From Thermogemmatispora sp042408965 (lineage in GTDB: Bacteria; Chloroflexota; Ktedonobacteria; Ktedonobacterales; Ktedonobacteraceae): a stretch of 64,000 bases of DNA. The position numbers and the translations under genes were made by a program. The DNA is taken from NCBI GenBank assembly GCA_042408965.1, contig JBHOQN010000005.1, positions 48,298 to 112,297 of the forward strand, given 5' to 3'. Positions 42,717 to 51,238 of the stretch are shown here, one piece after another; the first letter of the stretch is position 1, and each line of letters starts with the position of its first letter. The notes beneath the pieces were generated by a model. The model was not told the DNA's origin, made no database searches, and worked only from the letters and a program-made list of their open reading frames with translations.

Positions 42717-44885
42717 ATGTTTAAGCGCTGTTTCAGAAACCGCTACGGCTATTCGCGCTGGGATGGGACCCAGGAGATCGAGGGCCTGGATGCCGATGAT
42801 ATCCTGAACGCCCTCTCCGATGACTATATGGAGAACGGCAGCCTGCAGCAGGCCCTCAGACGCCTGATGCAGGAGGGGATTCGCACGGAGGATGGCCGGC
42901 GCAACCTGGGCCTGCGCGAACTGCTGGAGCGGCTGCGCAACCAGCGAAGCCAGCTCCTCAATCGCTATAACATGGCCTCCGGGGTCATGGACGATCTGCG
43001 GCAGAAGCTGGAAGAGATCAAGCAGATCGAGCGCCAGGGCATTGAGCGACGGCTCAACGAAGCCCGCACCCTGGCAGAACAGGCACAGCAGGCTGAACGC
43101 GGAGCGCAGAATCCCCAGGACGCAGCGACCAGCTCTGGTGAGGAGGCCGCCCACAGCGCGCAGCAGCCCTCCGCTGGAGACTCCGGTGAGGACGGCGCCC
43201 AATCCAGCGGCGGCGACGAACTGACTCCGGAGCAGAAACGCCGCATGCTCGAGATGATTGCCCAGCGGAAGCAGGGCTACCTCGATGCCCTGCCGCAGGA
43301 CATTCCTGGCCAGATCAAGGCGCTCTCCGATTATGACTTCATGGAAGAGGCAGCACGTGAAAAGTTCAACGCGCTGCTGGAGAGCCTGCGTCAACAGATG
43401 ATGCAGCAGTTCTTCCAGGGGATGCAGCAATCGCTCCAGAGCATGACCCCGGAAGATATCGCTCGCCTGCGCGAGATGATCCGCGAGCTGAACAAGATGC
43501 TGCGCGAGCGGCAGCAGGGTCTGGAGCCAGATTTTGACTCGTTCATGGAGAAGTACGGGGAGTACTTCCCTGGCGTCAACTCCCTCGACGATCTGATTGA
43601 GCAGATGCAACAGCGCATGGCCGCCATGCAGGCCCTGATGGAGAACCTCTCCCCCGAGCAGCGCCAGGAGCTGGAAAACCTGATGGAGCAGTTGATCGGA
43701 GACGACCGCATTCGGGTCGATCTAATGGAGCTGGCGCGCAATCTGGAGACGCTGGCTCCGAGGGATGAGATGCGCATGCGCTTTCCATTCCGCGGCAGCG
43801 AGTCCCTGCCCTTCAACGAAGCGGTGCGCATGATGGGGCGCCTCCAGCAGATGGAGGGCCTCGAGGACCAGTTCCAGCAGGCGCGGCGTCTCGACGACCT
43901 GGAGGCGATCGACAGCGACAAGGTTCGGGACCTGCTCGGCTCCGAGGAGTATCGCTCGCTTGAGGAACTCAAGGCGCTCATGAAGACCCTTGAGGAGGCT
44001 GGCTACATCCAGAAGAAGGGCAATCGCTGGGAGCTGACAGCGCGTGGGATTCGCAAGATCGGCCAGAAGGCGCTGCAGGACATCTTCAACAAGCTCAAGC
44101 GCGATGGCTTCGGCAAGCACGTCAGCCCGTTCCGTGGAACCGGAGGCGAGCGTACCGATGAGAGCAAACGCTATCAGTTTGGCGATCCCTTCCTGCTGGA
44201 TCTCCAGAAGACGGTTATGAATGGCATCTACCGTAACGGCGTGGGCACTCCGATCAAGCTCGACAAGGAGGACTTCGAGGTCTACCGCACTGAGTTTACC
44301 ACTCAGTCCTCGACGGTGCTGATGCTGGATATGAGCATGAGCATGATCTACAATGGGTGTCAGCCGGCGGCCAAAAAGGTCGCGGTGGCCCTGGAAAGTC
44401 TGATCCGCTCGCAGTTCCCGCGTGATCATCTCTACATCGTCGGCTTCTCCTTCGTCGCCCGCGAGTACAAGCCCGACGAGCTGATCGAAGTGGGACGCTA
44501 CGATCACAGCCAGGGTACCAACATGGCGCATGGCTTGATGCTGGCACGCCAGTTGCTGGCGCGTCATCGTGGTGTGAATAAGCAGATCATCCTGGTCACT
44601 GATGGGGGCCCCACCGTCTGGTACGAGGAGGCGCTGGGGGGCTGGCAGTTCGCCTATCCTCCCAATCCCTGGGCGGAGCAGCAGGCCTTGCTGGAGGTGC
44701 AGCGCTGTACGCGCGAAGGGATCACGATCAATACCTTCATGCTCGAAGACGATCACTGGATGGTCAGCTTCGTCAACCAGATGGCCGAGATTAATCACGG
44801 ACGGACCTTCTATACGGATAAACATCGCCTCGGCGAGTATCTGCTGGTTGACTATCTCAACAGCAAACGTAAACGGATCTCCTGA
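42717..44885 (+). CDS. VWA-domain protein, partner of the ChlI-like ATPase
   Basis: A 722-residue protein. The N-terminal two thirds are helical and rich in Gln/Glu/Met (for example RMLEMIAQRKQGYLDALPQD and QQFFQGMQQSLQSMTPEDI), with an acidic low-complexity stretch at about 130-180. The C-terminal third is a VWA domain with an intact MIDAS: LMLDMSMSM (D-x-S-x-S, about residue 538), Thr in QGTNMAHGL, and VTDGGPTV. It should bind Mg2+ and recruit a substrate to the ATPase. ATG 42717 is favoured over an upstream in-frame start; its ribosome site GAGGGACAG is moderate. The stop overlaps the rsmG start (TGATG). Confidence 0.85.
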   Translation: MFKRCFRNRYGYSRWDGTQEIEGLDADDILNALSDDYMENGSLQQALRRLMQEGIRTEDGRRNLGLRELLERLRNQRSQLLNRYNMASGVMDDLRQKLEEIKQIERQGIERRLNEARTLAEQAQQAERGAQNPQDAATSSGEEAAHSAQQPSAGDSGEDGAQSSGGDELTPEQKRRMLEMIAQRKQGYLDALPQDIPGQIKALSDYDFMEEAAREKFNALLESLRQQMMQQFFQGMQQSLQSMTPEDIARLREMIRELNKMLRERQQGLEPDFDSFMEKYGEYFPGVNSLDDLIEQMQQRMAAMQALMENLSPEQRQELENLMEQLIGDDRIRVDLMELARNLETLAPRDEMRMRFPFRGSESLPFNEAVRMMGRLQQMEGLEDQFQQARRLDDLEAIDSDKVRDLLGSEEYRSLEELKALMKTLEEAGYIQKKGNRWELTARGIRKIGQKALQDIFNKLKRDGFGKHVSPFRGTGGERTDESKRYQFGDPFLLDLQKTVMNGIYRNGVGTPIKLDKEDFEVYRTEFTTQSSTVLMLDMSMSMIYNGCQPAAKKVAVALESLIRSQFPRDHLYIVGFSFVAREYKPDELIEVGRYDHSQGTNMAHGLMLARQLLARHRGVNKQIILVTDGGPTVWYEEALGGWQFAYPPNPWAEQQALLEVQRCTREGITINTFMLEDDHWMVSFVNQMAEINHGRTFYTDKHRLGEYLLVDYLNSKRKRIS

Positions 44886-45646
44886 TGAGTGGCGCTGAGG
44901 ATACCCTTCGGGCCTTCGTGGCTGCGCACGTTGCGCGTCTTCCGCATTCCGGCGACGCCAGTACTAGCGACGAGCTGGCGCTGGCGATGACGCGGCTCCT
45001 GCGCTATCGTGAGGAGCTGCTGCGCTGGAATGAGCACGTCAATCTGACGGCGATCGTCGAGTCCGAGGAAGTGCTGATCAAGCACTTCCTCGATTCGTTG
45101 ACGATCCTGGGCGTGACAGCCGCCCCTACCTGTCGCCTGCTCGATATTGGCAGTGGAGCGGGCTTCCCCGGACTCCCCCTCAAAATTGTCTGTCCCTCCT
45201 GGTCGGTTGTTCTCCTGGAGGCAACTGCCAGGAAGGTGGCCTTTCTAGAGCACATGCAGCGCGTGCTTGAACTGGATGATCTCCAGGTGATTCATGGTCG
45301 CGCGGAGCAGGTGGGCCACCAGCCTGCCTACCGTGGCGCGTTCGATCTGGTGACTGCGCGGGCGGTGGCGGCCCTGCCTGTCGTGCTGGAATACGCTTCG
45401 CCTTTCTGCCGACCGGGCGGGCTGGTCGTCCTGCCCAGAAAGGGCGATACCTCCGCGGAGCGTGGTCAGGCTGAACGGGCTGCCACTGCGCTCGGACTGG
45501 CCTTCGAGGCCGAACTACCAGTGACCTTGCCAGGCCTCGACGACGGTCGCTACCTGTCGACCTGGCGACAGATTGCTCCCTGCCCGCATCGCTTCCCGCG
45601 CCAGGGAGCCGCTCTGTTGAAACGGCCGGCCGGAGACAGGGGCTGA
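44885..45646 (+). CDS. rsmG: 16S rRNA (guanine-527-N7)-methyltransferase
   Basis: A 253-residue GidB/RsmG SAM methyltransferase that modifies G527 of 16S rRNA. Features: YREELLRWNEHVNLTAI, KHFLDSLTIL, motif I LLDIGSGAGFPGLPLKI, LEATARKVAFLEHM, and the Arg in DLVTARAVAALPVVLEY. The ATG overlaps the VWA gene stop by one base (TGATG), so it is translationally coupled to that operon, an unusual partner; rsmG more often sits with mnmG or parAB. Length is near normal, with a short extra C-terminus. Confidence 0.93.
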   Translation: MSGAEDTLRAFVAAHVARLPHSGDASTSDELALAMTRLLRYREELLRWNEHVNLTAIVESEEVLIKHFLDSLTILGVTAAPTCRLLDIGSGAGFPGLPLKIVCPSWSVVLLEATARKVAFLEHMQRVLELDDLQVIHGRAEQVGHQPAYRGAFDLVTARAVAALPVVLEYASPFCRPGGLVVLPRKGDTSAERGQAERAATALGLAFEAELPVTLPGLDDGRYLSTWRQIAPCPHRFPRQGAALLKRPAGDRG

Positions 45647-45687
45647 AGCCGTCGAGAACCGGTCAGGACGGCCCTCGACGGCTTCAG
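45643..45687. terminator. 14-bp hairpin after rsmG
   Basis: CTGAAGCCGTCGAG (45643-45656) pairs perfectly with CTCGACGGCTTCAG (45674-45687). The stem includes the rsmG stop codon and lies between convergent genes, so it probably terminates both. Confidence 0.7.
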
Positions 45688-45731
45688 TAAGGCACAAGAA
45701 AGGTACAAAAGAAAGAAAACGCAAAATAAAA

Positions 45732-46709
45732 CTAGAAAGCTCGTTTGAGCTTCTGAAGGAAGGGTGTCTTGCAGGTCAGAGCATTATTGAGCGCCTGGGC
45801 CACCGCGCCCTGAATCAGATAGCCGGTCAACGAATGCGGATCGGCGGGGTTGTTCTGAACCGGCGTTGAGATCACCGCCTGGCCTGGAGGGCCTGGGAAG
45901 AGTGGCGCCAGCGAAGAGACCAGGGCCACGATATCATTGGGATCGTAGAAATTCTGCCAGGTAGCGACATTGGGCGGAAACGGGTGTTTCTGAGATGCTG
46001 GCAGAGGCGGCAGGAGCTCCTGGTAGATAAACGGACTCAGGCCCAGAGGAGAACCGAGCGTGATGAAGGCCGTGATGGGAATCTCTCGGTGGGTGTTGAG
46101 CACATCATAGGCCACCACCGTTCCCAGGCTGTGGGCGACCACAATAAGCGAGCGATCGGCGTACTGGCGCAGAAGCGTCAGCAGACGTCCCATGACCTGG
46201 GCGCGCAGAGCAGCGTTATGCAGATAGAGATCAACATCCCCGACGAAGAGCCGCAGCAGATCGCGCGGTGCGCCGAAGATGTGTTCCAGGCCTTCAAGGA
46301 TGTGAGCGAGCAAGCCATGGAGCCAGACCAGGCCGCCACCCTGGAAAAGGCCCGGCTGGCTCTGCGCGGCGGCAGTGATCAGCCCACGCCGGCTGGCCTC
46401 GCGCAGAATGGCACGCGCGACATTGATCTGATAGATCGGATCGGCGGCTGTCGACGGGCGTAGCGCCGGCTGGAGCGGTGATCCCTGGTGCAGGCGCTCT
46501 GGCGAGGCGCTGCCCTGGAAGAGGGCCGCGTCAGGGAGGAAAAGGTCACCGTAGAACGCCAGCAGGATCTGGTCCCGCGTGATGGCCACCGGCGCTGGCA
46601 ATCGCCCCAGGCCCTCAAGAATCCCATCCTGGAAGTCTTCCAGCACGCGATCCTTCAGATTCCACTCCTCGCTTCTTCCATGTACACAGACAATAACACT
46701 ATCCACCAC
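45732..46709 (-). CDS. Alpha/beta-hydrolase fold protein of unknown substrate
   Basis: A 325-residue protein from a GTG start. VDSVIVCVHGRSEEW resembles the oxyanion region, and SLIVVAHSLGTVVAYDVLNTH contains the nucleophile elbow (A-H-S-L-G). DPNDIVALVSSLAPLF and NPADPHSLTGYL may supply the acid and His. It resembles lipase/PGAP1-like hydrolases that lack a signal peptide. AAAGGAG lies five bases before GTG 46709, better than the frame opening at 46751. Transcription ends at the shared hairpin with rsmG. Confidence 0.68.
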   Translation of the reverse strand: MVDSVIVCVHGRSEEWNLKDRVLEDFQDGILEGLGRLPAPVAITRDQILLAFYGDLFLPDAALFQGSASPERLHQGSPLQPALRPSTAADPIYQINVARAILREASRRGLITAAAQSQPGLFQGGGLVWLHGLLAHILEGLEHIFGAPRDLLRLFVGDVDLYLHNAALRAQVMGRLLTLLRQYADRSLIVVAHSLGTVVAYDVLNTHREIPITAFITLGSPLGLSPFIYQELLPPLPASQKHPFPPNVATWQNFYDPNDIVALVSSLAPLFPGPPGQAVISTPVQNNPADPHSLTGYLIQGAVAQALNNALTCKTPFLQKLKRAF

Positions 46710-47160
46710 ATGTTCTCCTTTTTCTAATGCTCTAGCAACCAACCGCGCCATGTAAATGTAAATACTCTCTTATTCTATTGTACTGATTCGCAAACATGTA
46801 CATATGTGCATCATTTCTGGCAGGCCTTTCCGGCTGTCCAGGAGGCTGCGTCTGCCAGACCGCCTGACAGTTGAAGGAGAGCGGCGCAGAGGAGATTGCC
46901 AGAGGGAGGCAGGACGCGCGGTGATCGGCCTCGGAGCCCGGCGAAAGGCTTGACAGAAGAGGGCCAATGGCATTACTCTTTTGAGTATTCCTTCGCCCTT
47001 GAAGAGAAGGCCTGGCCTGGAGGACAGGACAGCCTGGAACAGGCGATCGGGCCGCTCTGCTTCCTGCGAGGGCTGACTACATTGCGACGAATGGAGGCGG
47101 GTGTTCCTCACCGTCCCTGAATGCGAGAGCGGGAGACTGATCTGCGCACCCGAAGCGAGT
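46710..47160. other. Divergent intergenic stretch, no gene seen
   Basis: About 450 bases between the hydrolase (minus) and the molybdenum hydroxylase genes (plus). An AT-rich part at 46745-46815 contains ACATATGT and other short palindromes and probably holds the minus-strand promoter. No gene is supported. Confidence 0.45.
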
Positions 47161-48039
47161 ATGAAACCACCACGCTTTCAGTACAGTGCACCACACTTGC
47201 TCGATGATGCACTGGCTTTGCTGGATCGCTATGCTGAAGATGTGAAAGTTCTGGCGGGAGGTCAGAGTCTGATCCCCCTTCTGAATATGCGGCTGGCAGC
47301 TCCGGCCTATCTTGTGGATATCAATCATATTTCCGAACTTCACTACACCGAAGCAGAGGAGAGTTATCTGGCAATCGGAGCGGTGACTCGTCAGCGGCAG
47401 GTGGAACGCTCCTCACTGGTGCAGCAGCGCCATCCTCTGCTGGTGGAGGTCATCAAACATATCGGCCATTTCCAGATTCGCAATCGGGGAACAGTGGTCG
47501 GCAGCATCGCCCATGCCGATCCTGCTGCCGAGCTGCCGGCCCTCCTGACCTGCCTCGAGGGTGAAGTGGTGGCCCAGAGCCTTCAGGGAGAGCGCGTGCT
47601 CAGGCCAACGGACTTCTTCAACGGCTATCTTGCGACCGGCCTGCGCCCCGATGAGATGGTGACCGAGGTACGTTTCCCCTGGCTGCCCGCAACGGCCGGC
47701 TGGGCCTTTCTGGAATTCGCCCGCCGCGCGGGGGACTACGCGCTGGCCGGCGCGGTGGCCGTCCTGACGCCAGATTCCGCCGGACGCTGCGCCAGGGCCC
47801 GGCTTGCCTATCTGGGTATAGCCGGTGTACCGGTGCGGGCCTATGCCGTCGAAGAGGTGCTTGCAGGGGCGACGCTTGATGAGCAGACGCTTGCCGACGC
47901 TGCCGAGAGAGCACGTACACTTGTCAGTGAGGATATGCAGGATGTGCACGCCACCGTCGACTATCGCCGTCACCTTGTCGCTGAGTTGACCAGGCGCGTT
48001 CTGCTGGCTGCCTGGGCACGCTGCTCAGCGCGGCCATGA
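47161..48039 (+). CDS. FAD subunit of a molybdenum hydroxylase (CoxM/XdhB-like)
   Basis: A 292-residue medium subunit. The FAD-binding motifs are VLAGGQSLIPLLNMRLA and the second loop IRNRGTVVGSIAHADPAAELPA, followed by the CO_deh_flav_C domain (FLEFARRAGDYALAGAVAVL). It carries electrons from the 2Fe-2S subunit to FAD and out. The frame opens at 47101, but homology begins at ATG 47161. The order medium-small-large matches the cox operon order. Confidence 0.92.
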   Translation: MKPPRFQYSAPHLLDDALALLDRYAEDVKVLAGGQSLIPLLNMRLAAPAYLVDINHISELHYTEAEESYLAIGAVTRQRQVERSSLVQQRHPLLVEVIKHIGHFQIRNRGTVVGSIAHADPAAELPALLTCLEGEVVAQSLQGERVLRPTDFFNGYLATGLRPDEMVTEVRFPWLPATAGWAFLEFARRAGDYALAGAVAVLTPDSAGRCARARLAYLGIAGVPVRAYAVEEVLAGATLDEQTLADAAERARTLVSEDMQDVHATVDYRRHLVAELTRRVLLAAWARCSARP

Positions 48040-48167
48040 CCACCCACCATAGCAGATCGTCACGTCGGGTCAGCAGAGGCCGTTCCCATACACCGTGCGT
48101 GCACCAGTATACCAGCACAGCCCACGACCGGCCCGGCTGCCAGAGAGAAAGGGGACCCAGCTAGACT

Positions 48168-48707
48168 ATGCATGATTTCGATGATCTCTCTTCAACCCCT
48201 ACGTTTCGCGAAGACTATCCGCTCACCGTGACCGTCAACGGCTGCCTCTACGAGAGGCGGGTTCCTGTACGCATGCTGCTCTCAGATTTCCTGCGTCACG
48301 AGCTTCACCTCACAGGCACGCATGTAGGCTGTGAGCATGGCGTCTGTGGCTGTTGCACCGTCCTCCTCAACGGAGAGGCCGTCCGTTCCTGTCTGATGTT
48401 CGCCGTGCAGGCCGACAACATGGCGCTCACAACGATCGAAGGTCTGGCCGGCGGCAACAGTGAACTGCATCCTATCCAGAGAGCTTTTCAGGAAAAACAC
48501 GCCCTGCAATGTGGATTCTGTACGCCGGGGATCATCATGTCCGTTCATGCGTTGCTGCATGAGCACCCAGATCCCGATGAACACGACATTCGCCGCGGGC
48601 TCTCCGGGAATCTCTGCCGCTGTACCGGCTACCAGAACATCATCGAAGCTGTCAAACTCGCGGCTCACTACTTGAATCCTCACCAGAGTCAGAACGAGGT
48701 GAAGTAA
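48168..48707 (+). CDS. 2Fe-2S subunit of a molybdenum hydroxylase (CoxS/XdhC-like)
   Basis: A 179-residue small subunit with two 2Fe-2S clusters. The plant-type ferredoxin cluster uses CEHGVCGCCTVLLNG plus the Cys in VRSCLMF. The helical C-terminal domain uses CGFCTPGIIMS and LCRCTGYQNI. The ATG at 48168 adds about 20 residues before the conserved VTVNGCLYERRVPV. The stop is two bases before the large subunit start. Confidence 0.94.
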   Translation: MHDFDDLSSTPTFREDYPLTVTVNGCLYERRVPVRMLLSDFLRHELHLTGTHVGCEHGVCGCCTVLLNGEAVRSCLMFAVQADNMALTTIEGLAGGNSELHPIQRAFQEKHALQCGFCTPGIIMSVHALLHEHPDPDEHDIRRGLSGNLCRCTGYQNIIEAVKLAAHYLNPHQSQNEVK

Positions 48708-48709
48708 AC

Positions 48710-51103
48710 ATGACCACACGCTGGTTTGGCGCACCCGTTCAGCGCTCAGAAGATCCGCGCCTCCTCCGGGGACGTGCGACCTTTGTTGACGATATCGATC
48801 TCCCCCAGATGCTGCAAGCGGCGGTCTTGCGCAGCCCCTACGCGCATGCGCGCATTCAGCGCATTGATCCCTCGGCTGCCAGGGCGCTCCCAGGCGTCCA
48901 TCTGGTGATCACGGCCCAGGATCTCGGCGATCTGCTGGAGCCCTCGCCTCTGCTGGTCCCCCATCAGGCCCTGACCCAACCGCGGACGCAGCTCCCGCTG
49001 GCAAAGGACGAGGTACACTACGTGGGTGCCGCAGTCGCCCTGGTTGTTGCCGATGACCGCTACATAGCCGAAGACGCCCTGGAGCTGATCGAGGTCGAGT
49101 ACGAGCCGCTTCCAGTGGTCGCCAGCCTGGAAAGCGCTGCCGCGCCGGATGCTCCGCTGGTGCATGCAGATGTCCCTGGCAATCTCGCCGCGCACTTGAT
49201 CCAGCGCGTTGGCCAGCCTGAGGAGACGATCGCCTCTGCCCCTCACGTGCTGCGTGAAACCTTTGTCATGGAGCGTGGCTCTGCCATGCCGATGGAATGC
49301 CGCGGAGTGGTAGCGCGCTGGGACCCCTATGAGGGGATGCTCACCTGCTGGATGTCAACGCAGGGGCCGATCCCTATCCGCAATGGCCTGGCGGCGATCT
49401 TTGGTCTGCCTGAGCATAAGGTGCGCGTGATTGCCCCGGATGTCGGTGGCGGGTTCGGCACGAAAATCATGATGTTCTACCCGGAGGAGATTCTCACGCC
49501 ATTCGCGGCCATCCAGCTTGGGCGTCCCGTCAAGTGGATCGAGGATCGGCGAGAGCACTTCATCTCTGCGAACCAGGAGCGTGGCCAGATTCATGAGGTG
49601 GAGTACGCCTTCGATGACCAGGGCATCCTGCTGGCCGTCCGCGATGTCTTCTTGCATGATACCGGCGCCTATACGCCCTACGGTATTATCGTGCCGATCA
49701 TCACGGCCTGCTCTCTGCCTGGTCCCTATCGCCTGAGGCATTATTACAGCGAGTTCAAGGTGCTCTACACCAACAAGGTGCCGGTCAGCCCCTATCGAGG
49801 CGCGGGACGGCCACATGCCGTCTTTGTGATGGAGCGCATCATGGATCGCATCGCGGCCGAGCTGGGGTTGGACCCCCTGGAGGTACGTTCGCGCAACTTC
49901 ATTCGCCCTGACGAGTTTCCCTGGGATGTTGGCCTGGTCTATCAGGATGGCGGACCGACGCTCTATGATAGCGGCAACTACCAGGCTGGCCTTGAGAAGC
50001 TCAAGGAGGCGCTGCACTACGAGGAGTTCCGCCAGGAGCAGGTGCGCGCGCGTCAGGAGGGGCGCTATCTGGGCATCGGCGTGGCCTGTTACGTTGAGGG
50101 AACGGGCATCGGACCCTACGAGGGGGCGCAGGTGCGCGTTGAGTCCGACGGTCGAGTCTATGTCTCGACGGGGGTCTCTACGCAGGGCCAGGCCCATCAA
50201 ACGACCTTTGCCCAGATTGTGGCTGATCAACTGGGGGTGCACCCGCGCGATGTGCTGGTCACCACCGGCGACTCTCAGGCCTTTTACTGGGGGGTAGGTA
50301 CCTTTGCCAGTCGTGCCGCCACTGTAGCTGGCTCGGCCGTGTACCTCGCGGCCGTGAAGGTGCGGGAGAAGGCGAAGCAGGTCGCCGCAGATCTCTTTGA
50401 GGCCTCGCCCGACGACATCGAGCTGGCCGATGGCAAGGTGTTTGTGCGTGATGCTCCCCAGCGGGCGCTCACCCTGGGCCAGGTGGCGATCTCCGCCAAT
50501 CCGCTGCGCTATGCCTATGGCGAGAATGCGCGCCAGCTGATGAAGATGCAGCTCGCAGGGCCGCGACCCGGCCCGGCTCTGCCGGAGGAGCGGGGCGGCC
50601 CCGGTCTCGAGGCCAGCGCCTTTTACAGTCCTCCTCATGGAACCTTCGCCAGCGGAGTCCACGGCGCCATTGTCGAGGTCGATCCACGCACTGGCATGGT
50701 CTCCTTCCTCAAATACGTGGCTGTCCACGACTGCGGACGGGTGATCAATCCGCTGGTGGTCGAGGGCCAGGTCCATGGGGGGGTGGCGCAGGGCATCGGG
50801 GGGGCCTTCTACGAGCGCCTCGTCTTTGACAAGGAGGGGCAATTGCTCAATGGGAGCTTCATGGACTATCTGCTGCCGACAGTGGAGGAGGTGCCCCACC
50901 TGGAGGTCGAGCATGTGGAGACGCCGTCGCCTCTGAATCCCCTGGGGGTGAAGGGCGCTGGCGAGGCTGGTACGATCCCTGTACCGGCGCTCTTTGCTTC
51001 CGCCGTCGATGATGCGCTGGCGCCATTCGGCCTGCGTATTCGTGAGATGCCGCTGCATCCCTGCCGCTTACACGAACTGTTGCGCGAGCGGCAAAATGTT
51101 TGA
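48710..51103 (+). CDS. Molybdopterin large subunit of a CO dehydrogenase/xanthine dehydrogenase-family enzyme, form II-like
   Basis: A 797-residue Mo subunit: TRWFGAPVQRSEDPRLLRGRATFVDDID, DVGGGFGTKIMMFYPEE, a C-terminal VHDCGRVINPLVVEGQVHGGVAQGIGGA, and the catalytic Glu motif GVKGAGEAG. The active-site loop reads P361-YRGAGR-367. Form I CO dehydrogenases carry AYxCSFR, so the Cys for the Mo-Cu centre is absent; this is form II-like (AYRGAGR) with Pro in place of Ala. It should hydroxylate an aldehyde, purine or other heterocycle rather than CO with confidence. No maturation genes (coxDEF) are adjacent. Confidence 0.9.
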   Translation: MTTRWFGAPVQRSEDPRLLRGRATFVDDIDLPQMLQAAVLRSPYAHARIQRIDPSAARALPGVHLVITAQDLGDLLEPSPLLVPHQALTQPRTQLPLAKDEVHYVGAAVALVVADDRYIAEDALELIEVEYEPLPVVASLESAAAPDAPLVHADVPGNLAAHLIQRVGQPEETIASAPHVLRETFVMERGSAMPMECRGVVARWDPYEGMLTCWMSTQGPIPIRNGLAAIFGLPEHKVRVIAPDVGGGFGTKIMMFYPEEILTPFAAIQLGRPVKWIEDRREHFISANQERGQIHEVEYAFDDQGILLAVRDVFLHDTGAYTPYGIIVPIITACSLPGPYRLRHYYSEFKVLYTNKVPVSPYRGAGRPHAVFVMERIMDRIAAELGLDPLEVRSRNFIRPDEFPWDVGLVYQDGGPTLYDSGNYQAGLEKLKEALHYEEFRQEQVRARQEGRYLGIGVACYVEGTGIGPYEGAQVRVESDGRVYVSTGVSTQGQAHQTTFAQIVADQLGVHPRDVLVTTGDSQAFYWGVGTFASRAATVAGSAVYLAAVKVREKAKQVAADLFEASPDDIELADGKVFVRDAPQRALTLGQVAISANPLRYAYGENARQLMKMQLAGPRPGPALPEERGGPGLEASAFYSPPHGTFASGVHGAIVEVDPRTGMVSFLKYVAVHDCGRVINPLVVEGQVHGGVAQGIGGAFYERLVFDKEGQLLNGSFMDYLLPTVEEVPHLEVEHVETPSPLNPLGVKGAGEAGTIPVPALFASAVDDALAPFGLRIREMPLHPCRLHELLRERQNV

Positions 51104-51238
51104 CCTGCACGTCCATATGAGAGGAACAGTGATTTGTGAAAAATTACCGGTAGACATTCAGGCGGCGATATGCGATACTCAACCTGGTTAGCATGCACGT
51201 CTGCCAAGTAAGCCAAGAAGAGTGGAGGGTCCTGTTTC

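Noticed and set aside
40811..42718. A 635-codon minus-strand open frame
   Set aside because: It lies antisense to the ChlI-like ATPase gene, which has full AAA+ motifs. The antisense protein is Ala/Leu/Asp-rich with no family motif, an effect of GC-rich codon usage.
49355..51058. A 567-codon minus-strand open frame
   Set aside because: Antisense to the molybdenum hydroxylase large subunit gene, with no domain of its own.
48710..51103. Form I (aerobic CO-oxidising) carbon monoxide dehydrogenase
   Set aside because: The AYxCSFR loop with the Cu-binding Cys is absent; PYRGAGR is found instead.
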